Assembly (NCBI GenBank): GCA_030604405.1
Contig: JAUVVY010000016.1
Span: 31,241 to 95,240 of the forward strand
From: a bacterium
GTDB taxonomy: Bacteria; Armatimonadota; Zipacnadia; Zipacnadales; UBA11051
Direction: 5' to 3'
Length of the DNA stretch: 64,000 nucleotides
The notes beneath the pieces were generated by a model that saw only the letters and a list, made by a program, of their open reading frames with translations, made no database searches and was not told the DNA's origin. Below, piece by piece: positions 26,094-33,348 of the stretch (position 1 is its first letter; the number at the start of each line of letters is the position of its first letter). The position numbers and the translations under genes are program-made.

Positions 26094-29000
26094 TCAGGCC
26101 AGCGGGATAATCCTGCTGGCGATAACTGAGAGGTCCAGCTTCCCCTGGCGGCTGAGTTTGCCCTCGACCAGCAGCACCGGGCTGGCATACAAATCCCGCC
26201 CGTAACGCTGGTAGGTGTGCTCGAATATGGCCGCATCCACCAGGCCCTTTTCATCCTCCAGGCTGATGAATATGGCGGTGCGCCCGCTGCGTGTGGGTGG
26301 CCGCGCTCTGGCCACTACAATCCCGGCCACCTTCACCCGGTCGCCGTCGCGATGGTTGTAAAGCTGCGTACTGTTGAGCACCCCCGTGCCATCGAGCTTC
26401 TCGCGCCAGAAGGTAAATGGATGCCGGCCAGTGCTGACGCCCATCAGCTTCAGTTCCAAGCCAATACGGCCATATTCGGTCTGCGGGTCAAGCTGTGGCA
26501 GCAGACCGAGCTTCTTGCTTTCGGTGAAGTCCAACTCGCGGGCGCTGTGGCGGCCATAGCGGTCGGCAACTGTGCTGCCGGGCATCGCTGCAAGGGTCCA
26601 CAGTAGCTCAGGCACGCTCTGGCCGGTGAAATCGAAGGCGCCGACCAGTATCAGGTTCTCCACCACCGGCCTGGGCACGCTGGTGCGCTGGCAGAAATCC
26701 CGCAGCGACTTAAATAGGCCCTGCTTGCGCGCCTGCACAACTGACTGCAAGGCCGCCTGGCTCATCCCCCGAAACAGCCGCAGCCCGACGCGAATATTGC
26801 CGTCCTCGACGCTGAAACGCTCCTTGCTGCGGTTGACGCAGACCGGCAGAATGCTGAGGCCCAGCCGCTTTGCCTCCTCCGCCACCGTCCGCGACGGATA
26901 AAAGCCCATCGGCTCATTTGACAAGATGCCGGCCAGAAACTCCGCCGGATAATGCGCCTTCAGATATGCCGTCTGGTAGGATATCCTGGCGAAGCATGCC
27001 GCATGAGCCTTGTTGAAGCCGTAGGCGGCAAATCCGGCGATGGCATCAAAGATGCGGTCGGCGACAAAGCGGTCCACCCCGCGACTGATTGCCCCCTCGA
27101 CGAATTCGCACCGCATGCTCTCCATGTCTTCGGCTGAGCGGCTGTGGGTCATCGCCCGCCGCAGCATGTCGCCCTGTCCGAGGGTAAAGCCGGCGATGGC
27201 CTGGGCGATCTGCAGCACCTGCTCCTGGTAGATGATGACCCCGAAGGTGCGGCGCAGTATCGGCTCCAGGGCCGGGTGCAGGTAGGTGACCGGCTCGTGG
27301 CCGTGCTTGCGGCGCAGGTATGGTGTGATCATGTCGGACTGGACCGGGCCGGGGCGGAAAAGCGAAATGTTGGCGATGACTTCTTCGAACTCATTCGGCT
27401 GAGCGCGGCCCAGCAGGTTGCGCTGGCCGGGACTTTCCAATTGAAAAAGTCCTACGGTCCTGGTCGAGCGCAACAGGCGGAATGCCGCCTCATCGTCCAG
27501 GGGTATGGCCTCCAAATCCAGCCGCTTGCCGGTATGGCGCTCTATCTCTTCCAGGCAGTCTTCAATCGCGCTGTGAATCCGCAGGCCCAGGATATCCATC
27601 TTCAAAAGCCCCAGAGCCTCGACATCGTCTTTGTCGAAGCCGACGATGACGATCCCCTTGGCGGCCAATTCCAGCGGCGCGATGCTCGTCAGCGGCTGCT
27701 CGCTGATGACCAGGCCGCCGACATGCACGCTCAGGTGGCGCGGAAAGCCACTGATCTGCTCGCACAGCTCAAACAGCAAGCCCTTGTCAGAAAGATCAAC
27801 CGGCGTTTCCCTGGCCTCGGGCAATTTCTCCAGCGCGTCCTGGACCTCCGATGCGCGGATATGCGGGAAGACCTCCGCCAGCGGCCCGATCTCCGCATCC
27901 GCGATGCCCAGGGCCTTGCCGATCTCGCGGATCGCCGACCGCGCGCGGAAGGTGTTGATGGTGCAGACCGCTGCCACATGCTCGGCACCGTAGCGCTCAT
28001 ACACATAGGCGGTCACCTCATCACGCCGCCGGGCGCAGAAATCAATATCAATATCAGGCATGCCGCGCCGCTCGGCGCTCAGGAAACGCTCGAAAAGCAG
28101 GTCATGTGCCAGCGGGTCGGCCTGGGTAATGTCCAGCACGTAGCTGACCAGCGAATCGCCCGCCGAGCCTCTGCCGGTGGCGCGGATTTTCTGACTGCGC
28201 GCGAACCGCACGATATCCCATACAATCAAAAAATAGTCGCACAGCCCCTGGTCTTCGATAATGCCGAGCTCGTGCTCCAGTCTTTTTCCCACGTCGGCTC
28301 TTATCTCGCCGTAGCGCCACTTGGCTCCGGCATAACAAAGCCGCCGCAGGTAGCTGCGCGCATCATCATCTTCCTGTGGCGGCGGATAGCGACCACAATT
28401 CTGCTTCCTGACAACCGCCAGATCAAAGCGGGGGAAGTGGAAATGCTCTAAATCAAGGTTGCAACTGCAGCGCCCGGCGATTTCAGAGCTGGCCTGCAGC
28501 GCCTCGGGCATATCGGTGAAAAGCTCCTGCATCTGCGCGGGGGACTTCAGGTCATACTCGCTGTTGATCTTGCGCTCCGGCTGCGGCTCATCAACCGACT
28601 GGTTGTTGTGGATGCACACGAGCATGTCCTGCAGGCGCGAATATTCCCGGGATACATAATGCACGTTATTGGTGGCCACCACCCGCAGCCCGACACGACG
28701 CGCCAAATCGGCGAGCCGGTAGCGCAGCTTCTGCGCCGGCGGTGGCAGCAGATGGTTATGCAGCTCGATGTAGAAATTCCCCGGCCCGAACAGGCCCTTG
28801 TAGTATTGGGCGACGCGCTCGGCGTCCTGGCGATTGCCGGCCAGAAGCTGTTGGGCAATTTCCCCGCGCCGACATGCCGAAAGCACAATCAGATGCGAAC
28901 AATGCCGCGCAAGATTCTCCTGCGAAAGCACCGGGTTGTCCCGGTCAACGCGCGCGTACTGCTGCGAAAAGGGCCGGGCCCGCTGCGCCGTCCCGAGATG

Positions 29001-29318
29001 CGCGGCGGTCACCAGCCGGCACAGGTTGCTGTAGCCCTCGTTGTTCTCTGCCAGCAGCACAAGATGCGCCGGATATTTCAGCCCGGCGTCAGAGGCCGGC
29101 TCCACGGTCAGTTCCGCACCTATTATCGGCTTGATGCCATGCTTTTTGGCTGCCTGGTAAAAACGCACGGCTCCATAAAGCGCATCGTGGTCGGTAAGCG
29201 CAAGGGCCTCCATATCCAGCTTGGCGGCCGCCTCGGCAAGCGCCTCCACCGGCGCCGCACCATCCAACAGTGAAAAGTTCGAATGAACGTGTAAATGGAT
29301 GAAAGTCATGTCAGTCAT
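26094..29318 (-). CDS. dnaE2: Error-prone DNA polymerase III alpha subunit (DnaE2/ImuC)
   Basis: A 1074-residue C-family polymerase. The N-terminal PHP domain starts HLHVHSNFSLLDGA; the palm has GRGSAGDSLVSYVLDITQADP (about 380-400) and GMPDIDIDFCARRRDEV (about 412) with the catalytic Asp residues; the fingers and HhH region include AYGFNKAHAACFARISYQTAY; an OB fold lies near residues 985-1060 (VKVAGIVVARARPPTRSGRTA). Length (under 1100) and the linked DUF6504 gene fit DnaE2, the translesion enzyme of the ImuA-ImuB-DnaE2 mutasome, better than replicative DnaE1. It overlaps the DUF6504 gene by 8 bases. An SOS promoter lies upstream. No imuA or imuB is in the window. Confidence 0.9.
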   Translation of the reverse strand: MTDMTFIHLHVHSNFSLLDGAAPVEALAEAAAKLDMEALALTDHDALYGAVRFYQAAKKHGIKPIIGAELTVEPASDAGLKYPAHLVLLAENNEGYSNLCRLVTAAHLGTAQRARPFSQQYARVDRDNPVLSQENLARHCSHLIVLSACRRGEIAQQLLAGNRQDAERVAQYYKGLFGPGNFYIELHNHLLPPPAQKLRYRLADLARRVGLRVVATNNVHYVSREYSRLQDMLVCIHNNQSVDEPQPERKINSEYDLKSPAQMQELFTDMPEALQASSEIAGRCSCNLDLEHFHFPRFDLAVVRKQNCGRYPPPQEDDDARSYLRRLCYAGAKWRYGEIRADVGKRLEHELGIIEDQGLCDYFLIVWDIVRFARSQKIRATGRGSAGDSLVSYVLDITQADPLAHDLLFERFLSAERRGMPDIDIDFCARRRDEVTAYVYERYGAEHVAAVCTINTFRARSAIREIGKALGIADAEIGPLAEVFPHIRASEVQDALEKLPEARETPVDLSDKGLLFELCEQISGFPRHLSVHVGGLVISEQPLTSIAPLELAAKGIVIVGFDKDDVEALGLLKMDILGLRIHSAIEDCLEEIERHTGKRLDLEAIPLDDEAAFRLLRSTRTVGLFQLESPGQRNLLGRAQPNEFEEVIANISLFRPGPVQSDMITPYLRRKHGHEPVTYLHPALEPILRRTFGVIIYQEQVLQIAQAIAGFTLGQGDMLRRAMTHSRSAEDMESMRCEFVEGAISRGVDRFVADRIFDAIAGFAAYGFNKAHAACFARISYQTAYLKAHYPAEFLAGILSNEPMGFYPSRTVAEEAKRLGLSILPVCVNRSKERFSVEDGNIRVGLRLFRGMSQAALQSVVQARKQGLFKSLRDFCQRTSVPRPVVENLILVGAFDFTGQSVPELLWTLAAMPGSTVADRYGRHSARELDFTESKKLGLLPQLDPQTEYGRIGLELKLMGVSTGRHPFTFWREKLDGTGVLNSTQLYNHRDGDRVKVAGIVVARARPPTRSGRTAIFISLEDEKGLVDAAIFEHTYQRYGRDLYASPVLLVEGKLSRQGKLDLSVIASRIIPLA

Positions 29319-29619
29319 GTACTGTGGCGACGCTCCAGTTGCCGGTGCTCTCGTCCTGGCACAAATCCAGCGTCACTCCACAGGTGGTGATGACGCGGAA
29401 AAAGCGGCGATCGCCTTTGCCTTCCCACCACTTCCCGCGCCGCCGCCAGTGCCCGCCGACCTGTCGAATTTCGTACAGCTTGCCGCGCCAGGTAAAGCGT
29501 CGGGGGAGGTCATATCCGGCAAAGAGCTCTGCTGCGTTCGGCGAAGCTTGCGTGTTACGAGATGAAGCCTCCGGAGTGGAGGGTAGTTTGTGCCTGAGTT
29601 GAAATTCGTGGCTTTGCAT
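29311..29619 (-). CDS. DUF6504-family small protein
   Basis: A 102-residue protein whose C-terminal half (FTWRGKLYEIRQVGGHWRRR, then FFRVITTCGVTLDLCQD) matches the pattern of DUF6504 proteins, often encoded beside DinB/ImuB-type polymerases and imuA-imuB-dnaE2 cassettes. The function is unknown. The ATG at 29619 is chosen over upstream TTG codons; AAGGGGG lies about 10 bases before it. Translationally coupled to dnaE2 by overlap and first in the SOS operon. Confidence 0.7.
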   Translation of the reverse strand: MQSHEFQLRHKLPSTPEASSRNTQASPNAAELFAGYDLPRRFTWRGKLYEIRQVGGHWRRRGKWWEGKGDRRFFRVITTCGVTLDLCQDESTGNWSVATVHD

Positions 29620-29669
29620 CTTGATTTTGCCCCCTTGTTTGCACAAATATATGCGCCTTTGCGTGCGCC

Positions 29670-29698
29670 ATTTTATCAAACATCCGTTCGATTGTCAA
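29670..29698 (-). promoter_or_regulatory. SOS promoter with LexA box in the spacer
   Basis: Read on the minus strand: TTGACA (29693-29698), a 17-base spacer and TAAAAT (29670-29675). Inside the spacer, CGAACGGATGTTTG (29677-29690) fits the CGAAC-N4-GTTYG LexA (Cheo box) consensus. It lies about 50 bases upstream of the DUF6504 start and would make this gene and dnaE2 damage-inducible. Confidence 0.75.
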
Positions 29699-29846
29699 GA
29701 TAAAAAAAAGTTAGCTTTTAAGCACAATCTACAAGGACAAACACGTACACAAGATGAAAGCAACCGTAGCTATAACTCCAGCTCTATTTCGGCGAGAAAT
29801 GTCGGCTGACGAGCGTTTCTGAATCACTCAAAGGAGAGAATTATCC

Positions 29847-31325
29847 ATGTCTCGACGCGTGTTCTTCTACGACGATCAGGACCTGGCCGCAAGGCACAAT
29901 CTCAACCTGGTGTACGGCTCGGTGCGCAAGTTAGGCGTAGCGGACATGGAGTACCGGGACTGCGACCAGGGCCGGCCCAATATCTTTTGTGGAAGTGTGG
30001 TGCCGCTGCCGCCAGGTGGCTACCGGCTGTACTACTCCTCCATAGCGCTGGAGGGGCTGAAGAATTTCCAGCTTGCTTTAGCTGAGTCGGCTGACGGCGT
30101 GACCTGGACCAAGCCGGACCTCGGGCAGATCCAGTATCACGACGGCGAGACCAACTGGATTCTGCCGGAGGGCCTGACCGCCGAGCACAATCTCACCCAG
30201 CCGCAGGTGATGCTGCTGCCGGACGGCTCCTGGCGCATGTGGTTCTGGTGGCATGGCCACGAATTCGGCCGCTGCATGTATGTGGCCGCCGCAAGCGATG
30301 ACGGGATCAAGTGGCGGTGCATTGACCTGCAGATGCCGCATATCATGCACCCGTCGGATTGCGAACTGGGCCAGAACGCCCTGGTGGCCGGCCTGACCGA
30401 TGCCAGTTCCGAGGACGAGTTCGGCGACCAGCGCACAATGGACTTCATGAAGGCCAAGCGGCTGCGCAGCAATGATGCGAATTTCGTGTATTACAACGAA
30501 GCGGACGGACTATTTGAGATGTACCAGGTGTGGCTGATACCGGTTGATGCAGCTACCGGGCGCATGACCCCGCACGACAACGCGCCGAGCGTGTTGCGCA
30601 CCATTGCACGCCGCGAAAGCGCCGATGGCATCGTCTGGTCCGACCCGGAGATGTTGATTCTCGCCGATGAGCACGATCCGATGCACCAGCAGTTCTATTA
30701 CCTGGCGGTGCACCGCGAAGGCGCCTGGAATATCGGGCTGCTGGGCAATTATCGCTGCTGGGAGCAGACGATGGACCTGGAGTTGTGCTTCAGCCGCGAT
30801 ACCCACCACTGGGTCCGGCCCCTGCGCGGTGGTTGGATACCCCGCGGCGGCGTTGACGAAATAGACTACATGTCAATCTATCCGACCAGCCGCTTCATTG
30901 ACGGGGGCGACACCTGGTTCGTGCTCTACAATGGCGGCAACATCAAGCACAACCGCAAGCTGCCCGAGGGCGTGACGGAGCGCCGTCAGGAGATCATGGC
31001 AGCCGAGGCGCCGAAGGGCCGCTTCGCCGGACTGAAACCGAGCGAGCGCACGGTCGGCAGTCTCATTCTCAAGCGCTTCAACCAGAGCGCCGAATGTATC
31101 ACGGTCAATGGCGATATAAGGGGCCGCCTGCAGGCGGAATTGCGCGATCCCTATGACCGCCCGCTGCCCGGGTATGAACTCAATAGCTGTGTCCCGATCA
31201 CCGGCGACTCGGCGTGCCACGTGCTGACCTGGGAGGGCGGCAGGACAAGCGCAGACTACCGCTACGATGTGGTAGGCTTGAGAATCGAGGTCGAGGACGG
31301 CACGATCTATTCAGTCGAAACCTGA
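29847..31325 (+). CDS. GH43/GH32-like five-bladed propeller protein
   Basis: A 492-residue protein without a signal peptide. It carries repeated SxDGxxW-type strand motifs (ESADGVTWTKPD about 73, ASDDGIKWRCID about 150, ESADGIVWSDPE about 258, FSRDTHHWVRPL about 313) as in glycoside hydrolase clans with five-bladed propellers and in related glycosyl phosphorylases. The C-terminal about 100 residues (ECITVNGDIRGRLQAEL) look like a beta-sandwich. The catalytic acids cannot be placed with confidence. AAGGAGAG precedes the ATG. It probably acts on oligosaccharides in the cytoplasm, in line with the sialidase-like genes nearby. Confidence 0.6.
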   Translation: MSRRVFFYDDQDLAARHNLNLVYGSVRKLGVADMEYRDCDQGRPNIFCGSVVPLPPGGYRLYYSSIALEGLKNFQLALAESADGVTWTKPDLGQIQYHDGETNWILPEGLTAEHNLTQPQVMLLPDGSWRMWFWWHGHEFGRCMYVAAASDDGIKWRCIDLQMPHIMHPSDCELGQNALVAGLTDASSEDEFGDQRTMDFMKAKRLRSNDANFVYYNEADGLFEMYQVWLIPVDAATGRMTPHDNAPSVLRTIARRESADGIVWSDPEMLILADEHDPMHQQFYYLAVHREGAWNIGLLGNYRCWEQTMDLELCFSRDTHHWVRPLRGGWIPRGGVDEIDYMSIYPTSRFIDGGDTWFVLYNGGNIKHNRKLPEGVTERRQEIMAAEAPKGRFAGLKPSERTVGSLILKRFNQSAECITVNGDIRGRLQAELRDPYDRPLPGYELNSCVPITGDSACHVLTWEGGRTSADYRYDVVGLRIEVEDGTIYSVET

Positions 31326-31328
31326 CCC

Positions 31329-31415
31329 GAAATTGGGGACAGTCACCCATTTCTCCAGAGGCGTACGAGTGGGACTTACAGAAATGGCAAGAAATGGGTG
31401 ACTGTCCCCAATTTC
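31329..31415. repeat. GGGGACAGTC palindromic element, left copy (87 bp)
   Basis: Perfect 25-bp inverted repeats (GAAATTGGGGACAGTC... at both ends) enclose 37 bases. It begins 3 bases after the stop of the propeller gene and ends exactly at the stop codon of the opposing zinc-ribbon gene. A second copy in the opposite orientation lies at 32249-32335. REP-like; such palindromes are often moved by TnpA-REP (RAYT) transposases, none of which is in the window. Confidence 0.85.
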
Positions 31416-32231
31416 CTATTCTTGTCGCCATTCCGGCGGCTGCCACGAAAGCGCATGCACCGAATACTCACCGCACCACTTGGCGTGGCCGTCACCGAAC
31501 ACAATATTGGCCCCGTTGTGGTGGCGGAAATCAAGCAAGTCGCGTCCGCCGGCAGCATTCCAGCCGCCGGTTGCATCAAAGGCAAGCGGCGTTTCACGCG
31601 GACTCGGTATCACTGCCATGGGCAGCATGTTCAAGCTGCCATTGTACGCGTACCCATTGTCTTGTTGCGGTGCGCTGGGGCATCTGAAAACTTCTCTATT
31701 CTTAATGTACGGGTACACTGCGTCACACCAGTTCTCCCGCATTGGCCAGACCTCGTAGTAGTCATTGGCATACATGTGCATGGCCAGACCTATTTGCTTC
31801 GTGTTGGACAGGCACGAGGCTTGCCTGGCCTTTTCGCGGGCTCTGCCGAAGACCGGGAATAGAATGGCCGCCAGTATCGGAATAAACAGAATCATCAAGC
31901 CTGATAGGCAAATGCCAGCGATCGCCAGCTCCCGGCCACGAAGCCGCCCATCGCTTGAGCTAATCTGCGAAATCGCCAGAATGCCAAGCACCAGCCCCAC
32001 CAGCCCCGTAAGTGGCCCCAGCAGGCCCAGTATCAATGAGGCGATCGCCAGCCCACTCATACGCGAGGGGTACTCGATTGCCGGCTCGGCTTTTGGCGGC
32101 TGCGGAGGTGGTGGCGGTGGCGGGAGTTGTGGTTCCGGGGTTGATGCGGCCGTGGCGGAAATATCCGAGCCACACTGCTTGCAGAATCTGGCCTCCTCGG
32201 GATTCTCTGTACCACATTTTGGACATAACAC
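31416..32231 (-). CDS. Zinc-ribbon, DUF4190-like and H-X9-DG (pilin-like) protein
   Basis: A 271-residue protein. An N-terminal zinc ribbon (CPKCGTENPEEARFCKQCG, residues 3-21) is followed by a Pro-rich linker, two membrane helices of DUF4190 type (about 58-90 and 100-127), then FPVFGRAREKARQASCLSN (about 127), the block that normally follows the helix of DUF1559-type prepilin proteins, and near the C-terminus the H-X9-DG motif RHHNGANIVFGDGHAKW. A cytoplasmic zinc ribbon replaces the usual prepilin leader. GTG at 32231 has GGAGG 8 bases upstream. The gene is bracketed by two 87-bp inverted palindromes and may be a mobile cassette. The function is unknown. Confidence 0.8.
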   Translation of the reverse strand: MLCPKCGTENPEEARFCKQCGSDISATAASTPEPQLPPPPPPPQPPKAEPAIEYPSRMSGLAIASLILGLLGPLTGLVGLVLGILAISQISSSDGRLRGRELAIAGICLSGLMILFIPILAAILFPVFGRAREKARQASCLSNTKQIGLAMHMYANDYYEVWPMRENWCDAVYPYIKNREVFRCPSAPQQDNGYAYNGSLNMLPMAVIPSPRETPLAFDATGGWNAAGGRDLLDFRHHNGANIVFGDGHAKWCGEYSVHALSWQPPEWRQE

Positions 32232-32248
32232 TATCACTGCCTCCTTTT

Positions 32249-32335
32249 GAAATTGGGGACAGTCACCCATTTCTTGCCATTTCTGTAAGCTCCACTCCTA
32301 CTCCTCTGCAGACACGGGCGACTGTCCCCAATTTC
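32249..32335. repeat. GGGGACAGTC palindromic element, right copy (87 bp)
   Basis: Same 87-bp element as 31329-31415 in the opposite orientation, roughly 88-90 percent identical by eye; one arm is degenerate. It starts 5 bases beyond the zinc-ribbon gene's Shine-Dalgarno and ends 2 bases before the stop codon of the sialidase-like gene. Confidence 0.85.
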
Positions 32336-32337
32336 GC

Positions 32338-33348
32338 TCAGTCTTCGGCGTAGAACCAGTCAATGTCTATGCGGGCAACGTGCAGCCCATCGCGGGCGTG
32401 GTAGCTCATGATCGCCACATCGTCAATGAAGGTCACGCTCTGGTAGCCGTAGTCCTCAGTCCGGTCGCTGGCGATAGTGCGCTCGTTTTCCCAGGTCTCG
32501 CCGCTGTCGAAAGACAGCACCGACACCAGCGGATTGCGGCGGCCCTTGCCGTCACCGATGGTATTGCGAATCAGCAGCAGGTCGCGGCAGCGCTCACGCG
32601 GAATGCGGTGCAAGCTCAGGGCCGTGGCATTCGGCGGGGCGCTGAGTTCGGGCAGGACCTCGCCGTCGTACCAGGTCTCGCCATCGTCGGCGGAATAGGC
32701 CCGGCCCATATAGCCGCTGTAGGTGCGGAACATCATCAGCAGACGCCCGTCGTCGAGCAGCGCTACGTGCGGCTCCTGGGCCTCGTCGGGGAACACGTCC
32801 ACATGATTTTCGCTCATCCACCACGAATAGCCGAGGTCATCGGAGTAGAATGCCGCGGCCACATAGCCGCGATGGTCATTCGAACTGGGCCAGCGCTTCT
32901 TGAATTCGACCGGTGCGATGATGCGCCCATCGAGCAGCGTCAGCAGCTTGGCATTGTGCATCAGGCAGTAGCCGCAGTAGGGCGTCATGCAGAATTGCTC
33001 GGACCATGTCTTGGCCTCGTCTGATGAGCGCCGGTAGTAATTGTGGCCTTGATATGGCACCGCCCCCGTGTTGTAGATGTAGGACATCAGGATGTCGCCG
33101 TCGGCCAGTCGCAGAAATGTCGGGTGGGCGTAGGTGCCCTGCTTTTGCGGCTGCTTCGGATTGGGGAGAATGATGAACTCCTCGCCCCAGGTCTTACCCA
33201 GGTTCTTCGACTTGCGCCCCCCGATGCCGTTTTTCGTATAGCCCAGCAGCAAATCGCCGTTTTTGAGCTGGATGATATCACCGGGCATCCCACGCGGGCC
33301 GTACTTGCCCTTTTTCACCTTTACCACAAGCTGGTCTTCAAATAGCAT
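32338..33348 (-). CDS. Sialidase-family (neuraminidase-like) six-bladed propeller
   Basis: A 336-residue protein with four Asp-box-like motifs: SSDEAKTW (about 108), SDDLGYSW (about 168), SADDGETW (about 219) and SFDSGETW (about 279), the hallmark of sialidase/BNR propellers. A near N-terminal KKGKYGPRGMPGDIIQL includes an Arg that may belong to the arginine triad. No signal peptide, so it is cytoplasmic or exported by another route. The ATG at 33348 has GGAGG just upstream and overlaps the end of the preceding gene by 11 bases. Substrate unknown; many members of this fold are not true sialidases. Confidence 0.75.
   Translation of the reverse strand: MLFEDQLVVKVKKGKYGPRGMPGDIIQLKNGDLLLGYTKNGIGGRKSKNLGKTWGEEFIILPNPKQPQKQGTYAHPTFLRLADGDILMSYIYNTGAVPYQGHNYYRRSSDEAKTWSEQFCMTPYCGYCLMHNAKLLTLLDGRIIAPVEFKKRWPSSNDHRGYVAAAFYSDDLGYSWWMSENHVDVFPDEAQEPHVALLDDGRLLMMFRTYSGYMGRAYSADDGETWYDGEVLPELSAPPNATALSLHRIPRERCRDLLLIRNTIGDGKGRRNPLVSVLSFDSGETWENERTIASDRTEDYGYQSVTFIDDVAIMSYHARDGLHVARIDIDWFYAED

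Noticed and set aside
27144..28451. Long open frame on the plus strand (about 435 codons) opposite dnaE2
   Set aside because: It is antisense to a clear polymerase gene, rich in Gln/Ala/Asp as expected of a GC-rich shadow, and has no recognisable domain.
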